Counted from the stretch's first letter, positions 24,126-33,178 are shown. The stretch: DNA of 33,290 bases from Bacillus thermozeamaize (GCA_002159075.1 LZRT01000045.1:1-33290), one strand, 5' to 3'. Notes: a model not told the origin generated them from the letters alone. Numbers and translations are program-made.

Positions 24126-24941
24126 TCACACGCCAAAATAGTCGCGCAACAAGGTTGCCAGACCGTCTTCATTGTTGTCTCCGGCCACCAGATCGGCTGC
24201 CGACTTCAGGCGTTCGGGGGCATTTCCCATCGCGATGCCGATACCGGAGAACTGGATCATGTCCAGGTCATTTTCAGCATTCCCTGCTGCCATGATCTCC
24301 TCCCGGCGAATCCCCAACCACGCCGCCAGGTACTCAAGCGCCCGTCCCTTGGACACCGCGTAGGCATTCAGATCAATGCTGTATTCCGAAGAAGGAAAGA
24401 TGCTCAGGGCTTTGGCAAACCTTTTCTGCAACGAAGCGACCGTCTCCGGAATGGCCGACGACTCTTCGATGATCGAGATTTTCAGCGGTTCAAAGTTGAC
24501 CTCATCCGCCAGCCTGTCAACCACCGTGCAGCGTGCCAGCCGTTCCCGGACCCAGGGGGACGGGTTCGGCATGTGCAGCAGAGAGTTCTGGCGGTTGATG
24601 TAAAATCCCTTCTCGTGGTTGACCAGCAGATCGCAGGGCATCTGATCCTCCAAGTAAGCCAAAACCTCTCTCGCCGTCGGCAGCGGAATCGGCCGGTAGT
24701 AGAGCCTTTCGCCTGTTTTTGGGTGCGTCAGGCAAGCGCCATTTGACGAGATCACCGGGACGTCGACGGCAAGCGTCCGTGCAAACGGCAGCATGGAGTC
24801 AAGCAGCCTCCCCGAGGCCAAGGTGACCATGACTCCCTTTTCTTCCTGGATTTTCCGGAGCACCTCTGCCATCAACGGACTCAGTGAACCGTCATCGCGC
24901 AGAATCGTCCCGTCTATGTCCAACGCGAGCAAGCGAACCAA
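24126..24941 (-). CDS. Cof-type HAD-IIB phosphatase
   Basis: A 271-residue enzyme with LALDIDGTILRDDG (nucleophile Asp near residue 8), VTLASGRLLDSM, VISSNGACL and MAAGNAENDLDMIQFSG (Mg2+ site), with a C2 cap between. Like the gene at 856-1653 it belongs to the Cof group, but the two are clearly different proteins. The start is TTG, with AGGAG 6 bases before it. It is inserted between comEC (33 bases) and holA (9 bases), a place where B. subtilis has only a small gene. Substrate unknown; a direct role in competence is not implied. Confidence 0.9.
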   Translation of the reverse strand: MVRLLALDIDGTILRDDGSLSPLMAEVLRKIQEEKGVMVTLASGRLLDSMLPFARTLAVDVPVISSNGACLTHPKTGERLYYRPIPLPTAREVLAYLEDQMPCDLLVNHEKGFYINRQNSLLHMPNPSPWVRERLARCTVVDRLADEVNFEPLKISIIEESSAIPETVASLQKRFAKALSIFPSSEYSIDLNAYAVSKGRALEYLAAWLGIRREEIMAAGNAENDLDMIQFSGIGIAMGNAPERLKSAADLVAGDNNEDGLATLLRDYFGV

Positions 24942-24974
24942 TCATATCTCCTCACTTTTTCCTTTTTTTCCTTC

Positions 24975-27512
24975 TCAATCACCCTTCACTACTTGAACCT
25001 GCCACTTTCCCTGTGGAAAAAAGCGAAGCACGACCGCCCCGTCCCTGTCTGTGCGAAGCACAGGAATTCCCGCTTCTTCCAGACGCCGGAGAACTTCAGG
25101 GGAAGGATGGCCGTACCGATTGCCTTCGCCTACGGAAATGACCGCCAGTTTTGGCCGCAAAACGGCAAGCCATTCACGGGTGGTGGAGGTGTCGGACCCA
25201 TGGTGAGCCACCTTCAACACCTCCACCGGGCGAAGCATTCCCTGAGACAGGAGTTGGCGTTCCCCTTCCGCATCCAGATCGCCCGTAAACAGCACCTCGT
25301 GCCCGTATGCCAAAAGACGCATGACAATGGAGTGGCGGTTGTCATTTTCAACCCGTTCTGTTTCCGGAGGGTGAAGCACTTCCCACTTGATCCCTTCCCC
25401 GGACTTCCAGCTCAGGCCCCTGTGGGCCCGGTAGATCGGCACCTCCCTTTTCCGCAGGGCCTCCAGCACCTCTGCCTGCGCGGGGGTGGAAGGACCGCCG
25501 TTGACCAGGACGGCCCGGACAGGCAGCCGTTCGGCCACTGCTTTCAGGCCCTGGACGTGATCGGCATCGCCATGCGTCAGCACCATCACATCAATCTTCC
25601 GGATCCCTCGGTGTTGAAGGTAAGGATAGACCACATCCTCCCCCACGTCAAACGCCTCCCGCCGCTCTCGCCACGCCTCCTGTTCCCACTTCAGCTGACC
25701 GCCGCCATCAATCAGCCACACCTCTTGCGGCGTTTCGACAATGGCAGCGTCTCCCTGTCCGACGTCCAAAAAGGTGACGCGAACCCCTCGTTCCCAAGTT
25801 CCATGCGGCAAATAAGCCAAGACGATCCAGCCGGCGAGCAGGGACACCACCAGCAGCGGCGAAACTTGCCGCCAATGCATGAGCCGGCGTGCGGCCCGCC
25901 CTGCAAGACGCCCTTCATATACCGGGGGCAACCAGTGCTTTTGCGGCAGGAGCGCCATCAGCCAGGCGCACAGGAGAAAATAGACGACGATCCAATACAG
26001 GGAAGGAGTGGGCCAAGTGGTGGCAAAAAGACGCCACTGGGCCATCTGCGAAGTTCCTGCCAGCACCAGCTCGCTCAGCTTCTGGTTCAATCCGGCCAGC
26101 AAAAATGCGCCGCCCGGAGAAATCAGGCCGATGAGCAAGCTGATGTACCCCAGTGGCAACACGATCAGGCTGAGCAATGACACAAAGATCAGGTTGGCCA
26201 GGGTGGACAGCAGCGAATACTCGTGAAAATAAGTGATCGCGAGCGGAAAAGACGCCAACTGCGCCACCAGCGTCATCGCCAGAGGATACCGGACCGCAGG
26301 CCGGTTCCACCATCCCGGACGGACCGCCATCCACTGGGCCAGCCGATCGGTCCAGAGAATGATGCCAAACGTGATCAGGAACGAGAGCTGGAAACTGACC
26401 TGGAAAAGCAAATACGGATCCCACACTGTCATCAGCAGGGCGGCCATGCAAAGAGCGTAAAGACTGTCATAGGGACGATGCTGCCGCAATGCCAGCAAAG
26501 CCAGCGCGGCCATGATCACGGCGCGGATGACAGGCGGCTGCATCCCGGTCAAAAGGGCATACACCGGCAAAAAGCACAACGTCACCCCGATGCTCCGTTC
26601 CCGGGAAACGCCAATGCTTTGCAGCGACGTCAGCAACAGAGCCACCACGATGGCCACATGGCCACCGGAAATGGCCAGGATGTGCGCAATCCCCAACGCG
26701 GAAAAATCATCGGCCTGCTGGGCCGCAACCGCATCGCGCTCGCCGACCAAAAGACCTTTCAAAAAAGCCGCCACCTCGCCGTCATACAATTCGTCGACGA
26801 CAAACTGCAACCGCTTTTGCCCGTCATCAACCAGGCCGCGGAGAGAAAACTCCGACGAAATCACCTGAACCGCCCGAATGCCTGTCTGTTCCCCCAACCA
26901 ATGAATGCGCTGTTCGTGAAGGTACCGGCGGTAATCAAATCCGCCCGGATTGGCCGCAGTTTTCGGGGAACGGAGCGTCAGGGGCAACGCAAGGTGATGA
27001 CCGGGCTTTAAGTCCGCAGCCGCCTGTTGCTCCCATTGCTCTTCAAGGCGCAAGGTAATCTGGACTTTCTCCCGAAGCCGGTAGGTTTTCCCCAGCCAGT
27101 CCAGCTCTCGCACGAGCAGGACAAACCGCACCCGATCGCCGTCTACCTTGGGAGACGTCAGGATCTCCCCCCGAACTTGCACTTGATAAGATGGCCGAAC
27201 CGAATCCGCCCATCCTGCCGGGGGACGCTCTTCTGCTGGCTGAAGGATGCTTGAAATGGCAGATTGATTTGTCCTTTCCACCCAGCTCATATAGGCCAGT
27301 CCGGCGAAAAAGGCGGCCAGGAACAGGAGAAACAAAGCCGCCCGTCTGCGCACAAGCATCCAGGCAACCCAGCTGATGAAAGCTGTGATCAGGACCCAGA
27401 CGGCCATTGTTCTGGCCAGCGGATAGCCGATGGCCACTCCCGCCAAAAAACCGGCAATCAGCCAAACCCTCTCATGCACGAAAAACCACACACCCTCCCG
27501 ATGTGTGGTCAT
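24975..27512 (-). CDS. comEC: Competence DNA channel protein ComEC/Rec2
   Basis: An 845-residue polytopic membrane protein that passes single-stranded DNA through the membrane during transformation. Several N-terminal membrane helices flank an OB-like domain (VQVRGEILTSPKVDGDRVRF). The Competence domain core has KGLLVGERDAVAAQQADDFS and LGIAHILAISGGHVAIVVAL. A metallo-beta-lactamase-like domain at ~600-845 carries FLDVGQGDAAIVET, LTHGDADHVQGL and LKVAHHGSDTSTT, probably a nuclease. All segments are present, so the gene looks intact. No good Shine-Dalgarno precedes the ATG at 27512; translation may be coupled to dcd, or may start at a GTG 11 codons further in. Confidence 0.96.
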   Translation of the reverse strand: MTTHREGVWFFVHERVWLIAGFLAGVAIGYPLARTMAVWVLITAFISWVAWMLVRRRAALFLLFLAAFFAGLAYMSWVERTNQSAISSILQPAEERPPAGWADSVRPSYQVQVRGEILTSPKVDGDRVRFVLLVRELDWLGKTYRLREKVQITLRLEEQWEQQAAADLKPGHHLALPLTLRSPKTAANPGGFDYRRYLHEQRIHWLGEQTGIRAVQVISSEFSLRGLVDDGQKRLQFVVDELYDGEVAAFLKGLLVGERDAVAAQQADDFSALGIAHILAISGGHVAIVVALLLTSLQSIGVSRERSIGVTLCFLPVYALLTGMQPPVIRAVIMAALALLALRQHRPYDSLYALCMAALLMTVWDPYLLFQVSFQLSFLITFGIILWTDRLAQWMAVRPGWWNRPAVRYPLAMTLVAQLASFPLAITYFHEYSLLSTLANLIFVSLLSLIVLPLGYISLLIGLISPGGAFLLAGLNQKLSELVLAGTSQMAQWRLFATTWPTPSLYWIVVYFLLCAWLMALLPQKHWLPPVYEGRLAGRAARRLMHWRQVSPLLVVSLLAGWIVLAYLPHGTWERGVRVTFLDVGQGDAAIVETPQEVWLIDGGGQLKWEQEAWRERREAFDVGEDVVYPYLQHRGIRKIDVMVLTHGDADHVQGLKAVAERLPVRAVLVNGGPSTPAQAEVLEALRKREVPIYRAHRGLSWKSGEGIKWEVLHPPETERVENDNRHSIVMRLLAYGHEVLFTGDLDAEGERQLLSQGMLRPVEVLKVAHHGSDTSTTREWLAVLRPKLAVISVGEGNRYGHPSPEVLRRLEEAGIPVLRTDRDGAVVLRFFPQGKWQVQVVKGD

Positions 27513-27545
27513 TTCGACAACAGGCAGAGGAATTCCTTCCCGGCA

Positions 27546-28115
27546 CTAAATCCGCGGTGTCACGATCCCCCGCTGTCCCTGGTATTTGCCGTTGCGATCC
27601 GCATAACTGACCTCGCAGGGTTCCCCGCGCAAGAACAACACCTGACAGATCCCTTCATTGGCATAGATTTTGGCCGGAAGCGGCGTCGTATTGCTGATTT
27701 CCAGCGTGATTTGCCCCTCAAAACCCGGCTCAAAAGGAGTCACATTGGTGATGATGCCACATCTGGCATAGGTGGACTTGCCGACACAGATCGCCATGAT
27801 GTCGCGTGGAATCCGGAAATATTCGATTGAATGGGCCAGTGCGAAGCTGTTGGGAGGAATCAGAATGTATCCTTCCTCCGCCACGATATCGACAAATGCC
27901 CGCTCATTGACATTTTTCGGATCGATAATCGCATTATGGACGTTGCTGAACACCTTAAAGTGGCGGCCGACCCGAAGGTCATAACCGAATGAAGAGACAC
28001 CATACGAGATCACGCGCTGCCCATTCTCATCCAACTGGCGGACATTTCGGGGAACAAACGGCTCAATCATCCCTTGCTCAGCCAGCTCGATGATTTGTCT
28101 GTCGTTGAGTATCAT
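27546..28115 (-). CDS. dcd: dCTP deaminase
   Basis: A 189-residue trimeric deaminase of the Dcd/dUTPase fold, converting dCTP to dUTP. The catalytic region [20 protein letters not shown] with the following [10 protein letters not shown] is diagnostic, as are [13 protein letters not shown] and [16 protein letters not shown]. The Ser-x-x-Ala-Arg stretch fits dCTP rather than dUTP as substrate. A GGGAGAGAGGA Shine-Dalgarno directly precedes the ATG. It stands exactly where B. subtilis has comEB, a dCMP deaminase of an unrelated zinc-dependent fold, between the comEA side and comEC. Confidence 0.95.
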   Translation of the reverse strand: MILNDRQIIELAEQGMIEPFVPRNVRQLDENGQRVISYGVSSFGYDLRVGRHFKVFSNVHNAIIDPKNVNERAFVDIVAEEGYILIPPNSFALAHSIEYFRIPRDIMAICVGKSTYARCGIITNVTPFEPGFEGQITLEISNTTPLPAKIYANEGICQVLFLRGEPCEVSYADRNGKYQGQRGIVTPRI

Positions 28116-28127
28116 TCCTCTCTCCCT

Positions 28128-28547
28128 CTACGCAAACAATCTTGCATGCTCCACCTTGATGCAACGATCCATGATCACGTCCAAACCGTGAGCCTCTGCC
28201 TTCTGTGCAGCCTCTTCGTGGATGACGCCCAGTTGCAGCCAGATGGCCTTGGCGCCTATGGCGATGGCATCATCGACAACCGCCGGCACCTCCTCACTGC
28301 GCCGGAACACATCCACAATGTCCACTTCGCCTTCGATCTCCTTGAGTGACGCCACAGCTTTCTGGCCCAACACCTCATCCACCGTCGGATTGACGGGAAT
28401 AATTTCATACCCCTGCTCCTGCAGGTACTTGGCCACCTGGTAGCTGTCTCGCTCCGGCTTATTGGACAGTCCGACAACGGCAATCCGCTTTGCATCTTCC
28501 AATACCTGTCTCATGCGTTCATCAGAAGGGACAAACAATCTGGACAT
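28128..28547 (-). CDS. CoA-binding domain protein (YccU-like)
   Basis: A 139-residue Rossmann-fold protein. AVVGLSNKPERDSYQVAKYL carries the nucleotide-binding loop near residues 24-35, YEIIPVNPTVDEVLGQKA follows, then VDIVDVFRRSEEVPAVVDDA and GAKAIWLQLGVIHEEAA. It is close in size to the YccU/CoA-binding proteins, which resemble the CoA-binding part of succinyl-CoA synthetase. No reaction is established. AAAGGAGG lies 8 bases before the ATG. It lies 37 bases after comEA and 12 bases before dcd, so it is cotranscribed with the com genes. Confidence 0.92.
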   Translation of the reverse strand: MSRLFVPSDERMRQVLEDAKRIAVVGLSNKPERDSYQVAKYLQEQGYEIIPVNPTVDEVLGQKAVASLKEIEGEVDIVDVFRRSEEVPAVVDDAIAIGAKAIWLQLGVIHEEAAQKAEAHGLDVIMDRCIKVEHARLFA

Positions 28548-28584
28548 TCCATACGCCTCCTTTGTCGTTGGAACATGATTCCGC

Positions 28585-29232
28585 CTAGTGGACGGTGATC
28601 AAATCCTGCAGATTCTGAAATGTCTTCTCCCCGATGCCAGGCACCCTGGTCAAATGGCCGATCTCCTGGAAAGGGCCATGTTCTTCCCGGTACTTGACAA
28701 TCGCCGCCGCCTTCGCCGGACCTATCCCTGGCAAGGTATCCAGTTCCGCCTCCGTGGCGGTGTTGATGTTCACCTTGCCAGCCCCGGGCAAAGAACCGGA
28801 AACGCCAGCGGATTGCGCCACAGACGGTTCGGAAGGCGGATTGTCCTGCTCTCCTTGAAAAGGAACGCGAAATGCCATGCCGTCCGTGAGCGGCTGCGCC
28901 AGGTTGATCCGGTCCGGGTCCGCTTCCTCCAACAGGCCGCCGGCCCGTTCAATGGCATCCACAACACGCGCGCCGGCAGGCAATGAATAAACTCCGGGAT
29001 GTTTGACGGCGCCCTTGACATCAACCACCACGGGAGCAACCGGTGGTTCCGGTTGATTCGACTGACCTGACGCGGGTTCCTGTGTCGAATCCTGTTCCTC
29101 CTGATAGGCAGGAAATGTCATTGGCGGTGCCGGATCACGGCCAAACTGCTGATACAGGATCAAACTGACCAGCACCAGGCCGCTCAGCAACAGCAGGATC
29201 CCCAACCGCTTTTCCCGTTCGCTCCAGCGCAT
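28585..29232 (-). CDS. comEA: Competence DNA receptor ComEA
   Basis: A 215-residue membrane-anchored DNA-binding protein. After a charged head it has one membrane helix (LGILLLLSGLVLVSLILYQQ), a Pro/Gln-rich linker, a SLBB-type domain (VDVKGAVKHPGVYSLPAGAR) and a C-terminal helix-hairpin-helix pair (KVNINTATEAELDTLPGIGP and GHLTRVPGIGEKTFQNLQDL) that binds incoming DNA. The reading frame is open to 29298, but a consensus promoter fills 29270-29298 and its TATAATG creates a false start. The ATG at 29232 with GGGAG 9 bases upstream is downstream of the expected transcript start. First gene of the com train. Confidence 0.96.
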   Translation of the reverse strand: MRWSEREKRLGILLLLSGLVLVSLILYQQFGRDPAPPMTFPAYQEEQDSTQEPASGQSNQPEPPVAPVVVDVKGAVKHPGVYSLPAGARVVDAIERAGGLLEEADPDRINLAQPLTDGMAFRVPFQGEQDNPPSEPSVAQSAGVSGSLPGAGKVNINTATEAELDTLPGIGPAKAAAIVKYREEHGPFQEIGHLTRVPGIGEKTFQNLQDLITVH

Positions 29233-29269
29233 TCCTTGCAACTCCCAGAAATCGTACTTCTCGGTTTTC

Positions 29270-29298
29270 ATTATACGTGAAATAGGAAACTTATCCAA
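29270..29298 (-). promoter_or_regulatory. comEA: SigA promoter of the comEA train
   Basis: On the minus strand TTGGAT (29293-29298), a 17-base spacer and a perfect TATAAT (29270-29275). Transcription would start near 29263, about 30 bases before the ComEA ATG. No ComK-box pair was recognised. Confidence 0.8.
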
Positions 29299-29395
29299 CT
29301 TTCTTCATTGGAACCGCTTTGTCGGCATAATCTTTCCTTTCCATTCATATGATGGATCAACGATGGTTACGCTTTGCGCAAGGGGAGGAAGAAGT

Positions 29396-30238
29396 ATGGA
29401 AGCAGGCTTTTCCGGGAATGTAGGATTTATCGGCACTGGAACGATGGGCAGCATCCTCATCGATGCCTTTTTGCGCGCCCGCACATTTGTGCCAGAACAG
29501 GTGATCATCCACAATCGAACCCCTCAAAAAGCCCATGTCATCGCAAGCAAACACAAGGGAATCACAGTGGCCGTTTCCAATATCGAGGTGGCCAGACAGG
29601 CTGAGCTTCTTTTTCTCTGCGTCAAACCAATGGAGTTCCAAAAGGTTCTGGATGAAATCGCCACATCTTTGCATCCGTCCCAAACCGTCGTTGTCATCAC
29701 CAGCCCGATCCAGCTGGCGCATCTGGAAGCATTCATCCCCTGCAAGCTGATCAAATTCATCCCCAGCATCACCAATCTGGCACACTCCGGGGCCTGCCTG
29801 TTAACCTATCATCCGCGCATCAGTCCCGCTGAACAGGAAAACTATCAGAAACTGTTCTCCCAGATAGGTACGCCTATACAAATACCGGAAGCATTTACTC
29901 GCGTTGCCTCCGATCTGAGCAGTTGCGGCCCGGCCTTCTTAAGCCAAATCATGGAACAGCTGGCCAGGGCTGCCGTTGAGGTGGCCGGCATCCCCCGCCA
30001 ACTGGCTGATTCGCTCGTGATCCAGATGCTCGAAGGGACAACCAAGCTGCTGACACAAGAAGGGTTGACCCTGAAGGAGATTCAAGAGAGAGTTTCCGTG
30101 CCTGGCGGGATTACGGAACAGGGATTGAATCTGTTGGCAGAACAGATGGACGGACTTTTTCATCAACTTTTCCAGATCACACACGCCAAATTCGAGGAAG
30201 ATGTCAAAAACGTTCAGGCCATCCTCCGGAACAGATGA
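29396..30238 (+). CDS. comER: ComER, pyrroline-5-carboxylate reductase-like protein
   Basis: A 280-residue protein of the ProC family. VGFIGTGTMGSILIDAFL is the NAD(P)-binding Rossmann motif, VKPMEF follows, and the C-terminal helical dimerisation region has FEEDVKNVQAIL. The GTGTMG loop and length match ComER, the ProC relative found opposite comEA in Bacillus. True ProC enzymes carry a different, more strictly conserved C-terminal proline-binding region, so reductase activity is doubtful. In B. subtilis comER is not required for transformation. AGGGGAGG lies at normal distance before the ATG at 29396; the frame is open 11 codons upstream. Divergent from the comEA train. Confidence 0.85.
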   Translation: MEAGFSGNVGFIGTGTMGSILIDAFLRARTFVPEQVIIHNRTPQKAHVIASKHKGITVAVSNIEVARQAELLFLCVKPMEFQKVLDEIATSLHPSQTVVVITSPIQLAHLEAFIPCKLIKFIPSITNLAHSGACLLTYHPRISPAEQENYQKLFSQIGTPIQIPEAFTRVASDLSSCGPAFLSQIMEQLARAAVEVAGIPRQLADSLVIQMLEGTTKLLTQEGLTLKEIQERVSVPGGITEQGLNLLAEQMDGLFHQLFQITHAKFEEDVKNVQAILRNR

Positions 30239-30263
30239 GCCCCGTGCCTAAGGCAACGGGGCT
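30238..30263. terminator. Hairpin between convergent comER and leuS
   Basis: AGCCCCGTGCC / GGC-A-ACGGGGCT stem with a one-base bulge and a three-base loop, starting at the comER stop and 10 bases past the leuS stop. Neither side has a strong U-tract, so its efficiency is uncertain. Confidence 0.6.
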
Positions 30264-30272
30264 GGCGGATGT

Positions 30273-32747
30273 TTAGCCAACCACAATATTGACCAGCTTT
30301 CCAGGCACCACGATCACCTTGCGGACGGTCTTGCCGTCCAGGTGTGGCTTGACGCGGGGATGCGAGAGCACCAGCTGTTCCACTTCCGTGTTCTCCGCCT
30401 TTGCGGCGACTTTTAACTTTGCACGCATTTTTCCGTTGATTTGAACCGCGATCTCCACCTCATCCTGCACCAACGCCGCCGGATCATAAGCAGGCCAAGC
30501 CTGCAAATGGATGCTATCCTGATGACCGATCAGATGCCACAACTCCTCTGTAATATGGGGCGCAAACGGCGCGAGCAACAACAGCATCGTTTCAATGGCT
30601 TGCGCAACCGTTCCGCTTTCCGCCTCTTTCCCCAGGTCCTGAATGCCATTGACCAGTTCCATAATGGCGCTAATCGCCGTATTGAAATGGTACCGCTCCT
30701 CAATGTCCTCGGTCACTTTTTTAATGCTGTAATGGGTCAGGCGGTGCAGCGCTTTGCTGGCCTCATCCTGCGGGTTAGGGGCCGGCCTTTTTTCCGAAAA
30801 AAGATGGAGGTTTTGCTCAACCAGGCGCCAGACCCGGTTCAGGAAGCGGTGGCTGCCTTCCACCCCGGAATCGCTCCAGTCCAAATCGCGATCGGGAGGC
30901 GCCGCAAACAGGATAAACAAACGACCAGTGTCTGCGCCGTATTTTTCCACAATTTCATCCGGGCTGACGACGTTCCCTTTTGATTTGGACATCTTCGCCC
31001 CGTCTTTTAAGACCATCCCCTGGGTCAAGAGGCTCTTGAACGGCTCCTGATGCGTTACCCACCCTGCATCATAAAGCACTTTCGTAAAAAACCGGGCATA
31101 CAGCAGGTGCAAAACCGCGTGCTCGATCCCGCCAATGTATTTGTCGACCGGCAACCACTTTTTCACCTTTTCCGGGTCAAATGGCCGGTCCTTCTCATGG
31201 ACGCTGGTATAGCGGTAAAAATACCAGGATGAGTCGATAAAGGTGTCCATCGTGTCTGTCTCACGCCGGGCGGGGGCATGGCATTGCGGACAGGTGGTAT
31301 GGACAAAAGATTCAGAGGTGGTCAATGGGTTCCGTTTGCCGTCGAACACCACGTCATCCGGCAGCAAGACGGGCAATTGTTCCTTGGGAACCGGAACCAC
31401 CCCGCAATGATCACAGTAGACAATCGGGATCGGGCAGCCCCAGTAACGTTGGCGGGAAATCAGCCAGTCGCGAATGCGGTAGGAAACGGCAGGCCCGCCC
31501 TTTCCTTGTTCCGCCAAATACCGGCTGACAGCAGCAATTCCCTCTCTGCTGTCCATGCCGTCAAAGGGCCCGGAATTGACCATCACGCCATCCTCTACAT
31601 AGGCCCCGGTCATCTCCTCAGCGACCAAATTCCGCTCAGGGTTTTGAATCACCACTTTGATCGGCAAGTTGTACTTTTTGGCAAACTGAAAGTCCCGCTC
31701 ATCGTGTGCCGGCACCACCATGACAGCCCCAGTTCCGTAGTCGACCAACACATAATTGGCGATCCAGATCGGAATCTGTTCGCCGGTAAGCGGATGCTCC
31801 GCGTAAGCGCCCGTGAAAAGGCCCAGCTTTTCCGCATCAGCGGCGGTTCGCGTCAATTCGCTTTCGCGACGCATTCTTTCCACAAAAGCGAGGACTTCCG
31901 CTTCCGTCTCCTTCCCCTTCACCAGCCGGGGAACGAGCGGATGTTCAGGGGCAAGAACCAGGCAGGTGACACCAAATAACGTGTCCGGCCGGGTCGTGAA
32001 GACGGAAACCTTTTCACCAATCTCGGGAATCGCGAATACCACTTCGGCTCCTGTACTCTTCCCGATCCAGTTGCGCTGCATCGTACGAACGCGCTCCGGC
32101 CAGCCGTCCAGACCATCCAAATCCTGGAGCAGCCGTTCGGCATAATCGGTGATTCTCAAAAACCACTGTTCCAGTTCTTTTTTGACCACTTCCGAATCGC
32201 AACGCCAGCACTTGCCGTCTTCCACTTGTTCGTTCGCCAACACCGTTGTACAACCGGGACACCAGTTTACCGCCGCCTTCTTCCGATAGGCCAGTCCTCG
32301 CTCGTAAAACAGCAAAAACAGCTCTTGCGTAAAGCGATAATACTCGGGAAGGCAGGTGGCAATCTCCCGGTCCCAATCATAACTGACGCCCAGTTGTTTT
32401 TGCTGTTTTTTCATATGTTCAATGTTTTCCAGCGTCCACTTGCGGGGATGGACGCCATGTTGAATGGCCGCGTTTTCCGCAGGCAGTCCAAAGGCATCCC
32501 AACCCATCGGGTGCAACACCTGATAGCCGTTCATCCGTTTGAAACGGGAAATCACATCGCCAATCGAATAGACACGCATATGTCCCATATGCAACCGCCC
32601 GGATGGGTATGGAAACATCTCCAGGGCATAAAAACAGGGCTTGCCTTCCTCTTCCTGCGTCCGGTAGATTCCTTGCTCTTCCCAGATCTTTTGCCACTTT
32701 GGCTCAATTTCCTTTGGATTGTATGTCCTGGTCACCAATGTGTTCAT
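30273..32747 (-). CDS. leuS: Leucyl-tRNA synthetase
   Basis: An 824-residue class I synthetase charging tRNA-Leu. The HIGH-type motif is MFPYPSGRLHMGHMRVYSIG (residues ~45-64) and the KMSKS loop is KMSKSKGNVV. The editing domain has FTTRPDTLFGVTC and VDYGTGAVMVVPAHDERDF, which deacylates mischarged tRNA. The zinc-binding CPGCTT ... CWRCDS motif is present. The C-terminal domain ends VVPGKLVNIVVG. The length is normal. GAGGAGG lies before the ATG. Controlled by a leucine T-box leader just upstream. Confidence 0.99.
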   Translation of the reverse strand: MNTLVTRTYNPKEIEPKWQKIWEEQGIYRTQEEEGKPCFYALEMFPYPSGRLHMGHMRVYSIGDVISRFKRMNGYQVLHPMGWDAFGLPAENAAIQHGVHPRKWTLENIEHMKKQQKQLGVSYDWDREIATCLPEYYRFTQELFLLFYERGLAYRKKAAVNWCPGCTTVLANEQVEDGKCWRCDSEVVKKELEQWFLRITDYAERLLQDLDGLDGWPERVRTMQRNWIGKSTGAEVVFAIPEIGEKVSVFTTRPDTLFGVTCLVLAPEHPLVPRLVKGKETEAEVLAFVERMRRESELTRTAADAEKLGLFTGAYAEHPLTGEQIPIWIANYVLVDYGTGAVMVVPAHDERDFQFAKKYNLPIKVVIQNPERNLVAEEMTGAYVEDGVMVNSGPFDGMDSREGIAAVSRYLAEQGKGGPAVSYRIRDWLISRQRYWGCPIPIVYCDHCGVVPVPKEQLPVLLPDDVVFDGKRNPLTTSESFVHTTCPQCHAPARRETDTMDTFIDSSWYFYRYTSVHEKDRPFDPEKVKKWLPVDKYIGGIEHAVLHLLYARFFTKVLYDAGWVTHQEPFKSLLTQGMVLKDGAKMSKSKGNVVSPDEIVEKYGADTGRLFILFAAPPDRDLDWSDSGVEGSHRFLNRVWRLVEQNLHLFSEKRPAPNPQDEASKALHRLTHYSIKKVTEDIEERYHFNTAISAIMELVNGIQDLGKEAESGTVAQAIETMLLLLAPFAPHITEELWHLIGHQDSIHLQAWPAYDPAALVQDEVEIAVQINGKMRAKLKVAAKAENTEVEQLVLSHPRVKPHLDGKTVRKVIVVPGKLVNIVVG

Positions 32748-32787
32748 AAATCAACCTCCTCACGCCAGGTTTGCTGACTGCTCTCCA

Positions 32788-33124
32788 CGAAAAAACCTCC
32801 CACCCTCAGCTTAGCTAGGGGCGAGAGGTGTTAAACAGCATCTGTTCCCGCGGTACCACCCTAATTGGCAAGCAATGCCTGCCCACTCATTTTCCCTTAA
32901 CGCGGGGTTGACGGCGAGGGTACTGTCGTTTTCCCCAGGCCGGCTCCGAGGCGAGTTCGCCTGCCCTGCATATCGGTTTGCACCAGCCACCGACTCTCTG
33001 AATGAAGGGTTTGAAGGCTACTACTCCTCTTCTTCGCCTGTTGGTATCGTAACGATGTTGTATTCAAGTCCTTCTTGCTATCATTATATTCAGGAGATTG
33101 GGCTTTTTTATCGAACATTGTATG
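32788..33124 (-). promoter_or_regulatory. leuS: T-box leader (leucine specifier CUC) of leuS
   Basis: The complete minus-strand leader is present. Stem I shows AGTA (specifier-loop strand), AGAGAG and GGTGGCTGGTG (apical part) and GAA-CTC-GCCTCGGAG, whose CTC at 32953-32955 is the leucine specifier codon. The T-box proper is GGGTGGTACCGCGGG (around 32848-32862). An antiterminator and terminator follow. Uncharged tRNA-Leu would stabilise the antiterminator and switch on leuS. Confidence 0.95.
32789..32829 (-). terminator. leuS: Regulated terminator of the leuS T-box
   Basis: Stem ACCTCTCGCCCCT / AGGGTGGGAGGT (with G-U pairs) followed by TTTTTT on the minus strand, about 40 bases before the leuS start. 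Competes with the T-box antiterminator. Confidence 0.9.
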
Positions 33125-33130
33125 CATTAT

Positions 33131-33159
33131 ATTATATGGATCAACCTGTATAAAGTCAA
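33131..33159 (-). promoter_or_regulatory. leuS: SigA promoter of leuS
   Basis: On the minus strand TTGACT (33154-33159), a 17-base spacer and a perfect TATAAT (33131-33136). Transcription would start near 33124, giving the ~375-base leader that holds the T-box. The mobile-element end begins only ~20 bases upstream of this -35. Confidence 0.9.
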
Positions 33160-33178
33160 CGCTCCGCGATCACTCAGG

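Noticed and set aside
24993-26180. 395-residue plus-strand open frame opposite comEC
   Set aside because: Antisense shadow of a conserved gene; no ribosome site or family resemblance.
29396-30238. Genuine proline biosynthesis reductase (ProC)
   Set aside because: Position opposite comEA and sequence divergence fit ComER; enzymatic function cannot be claimed.
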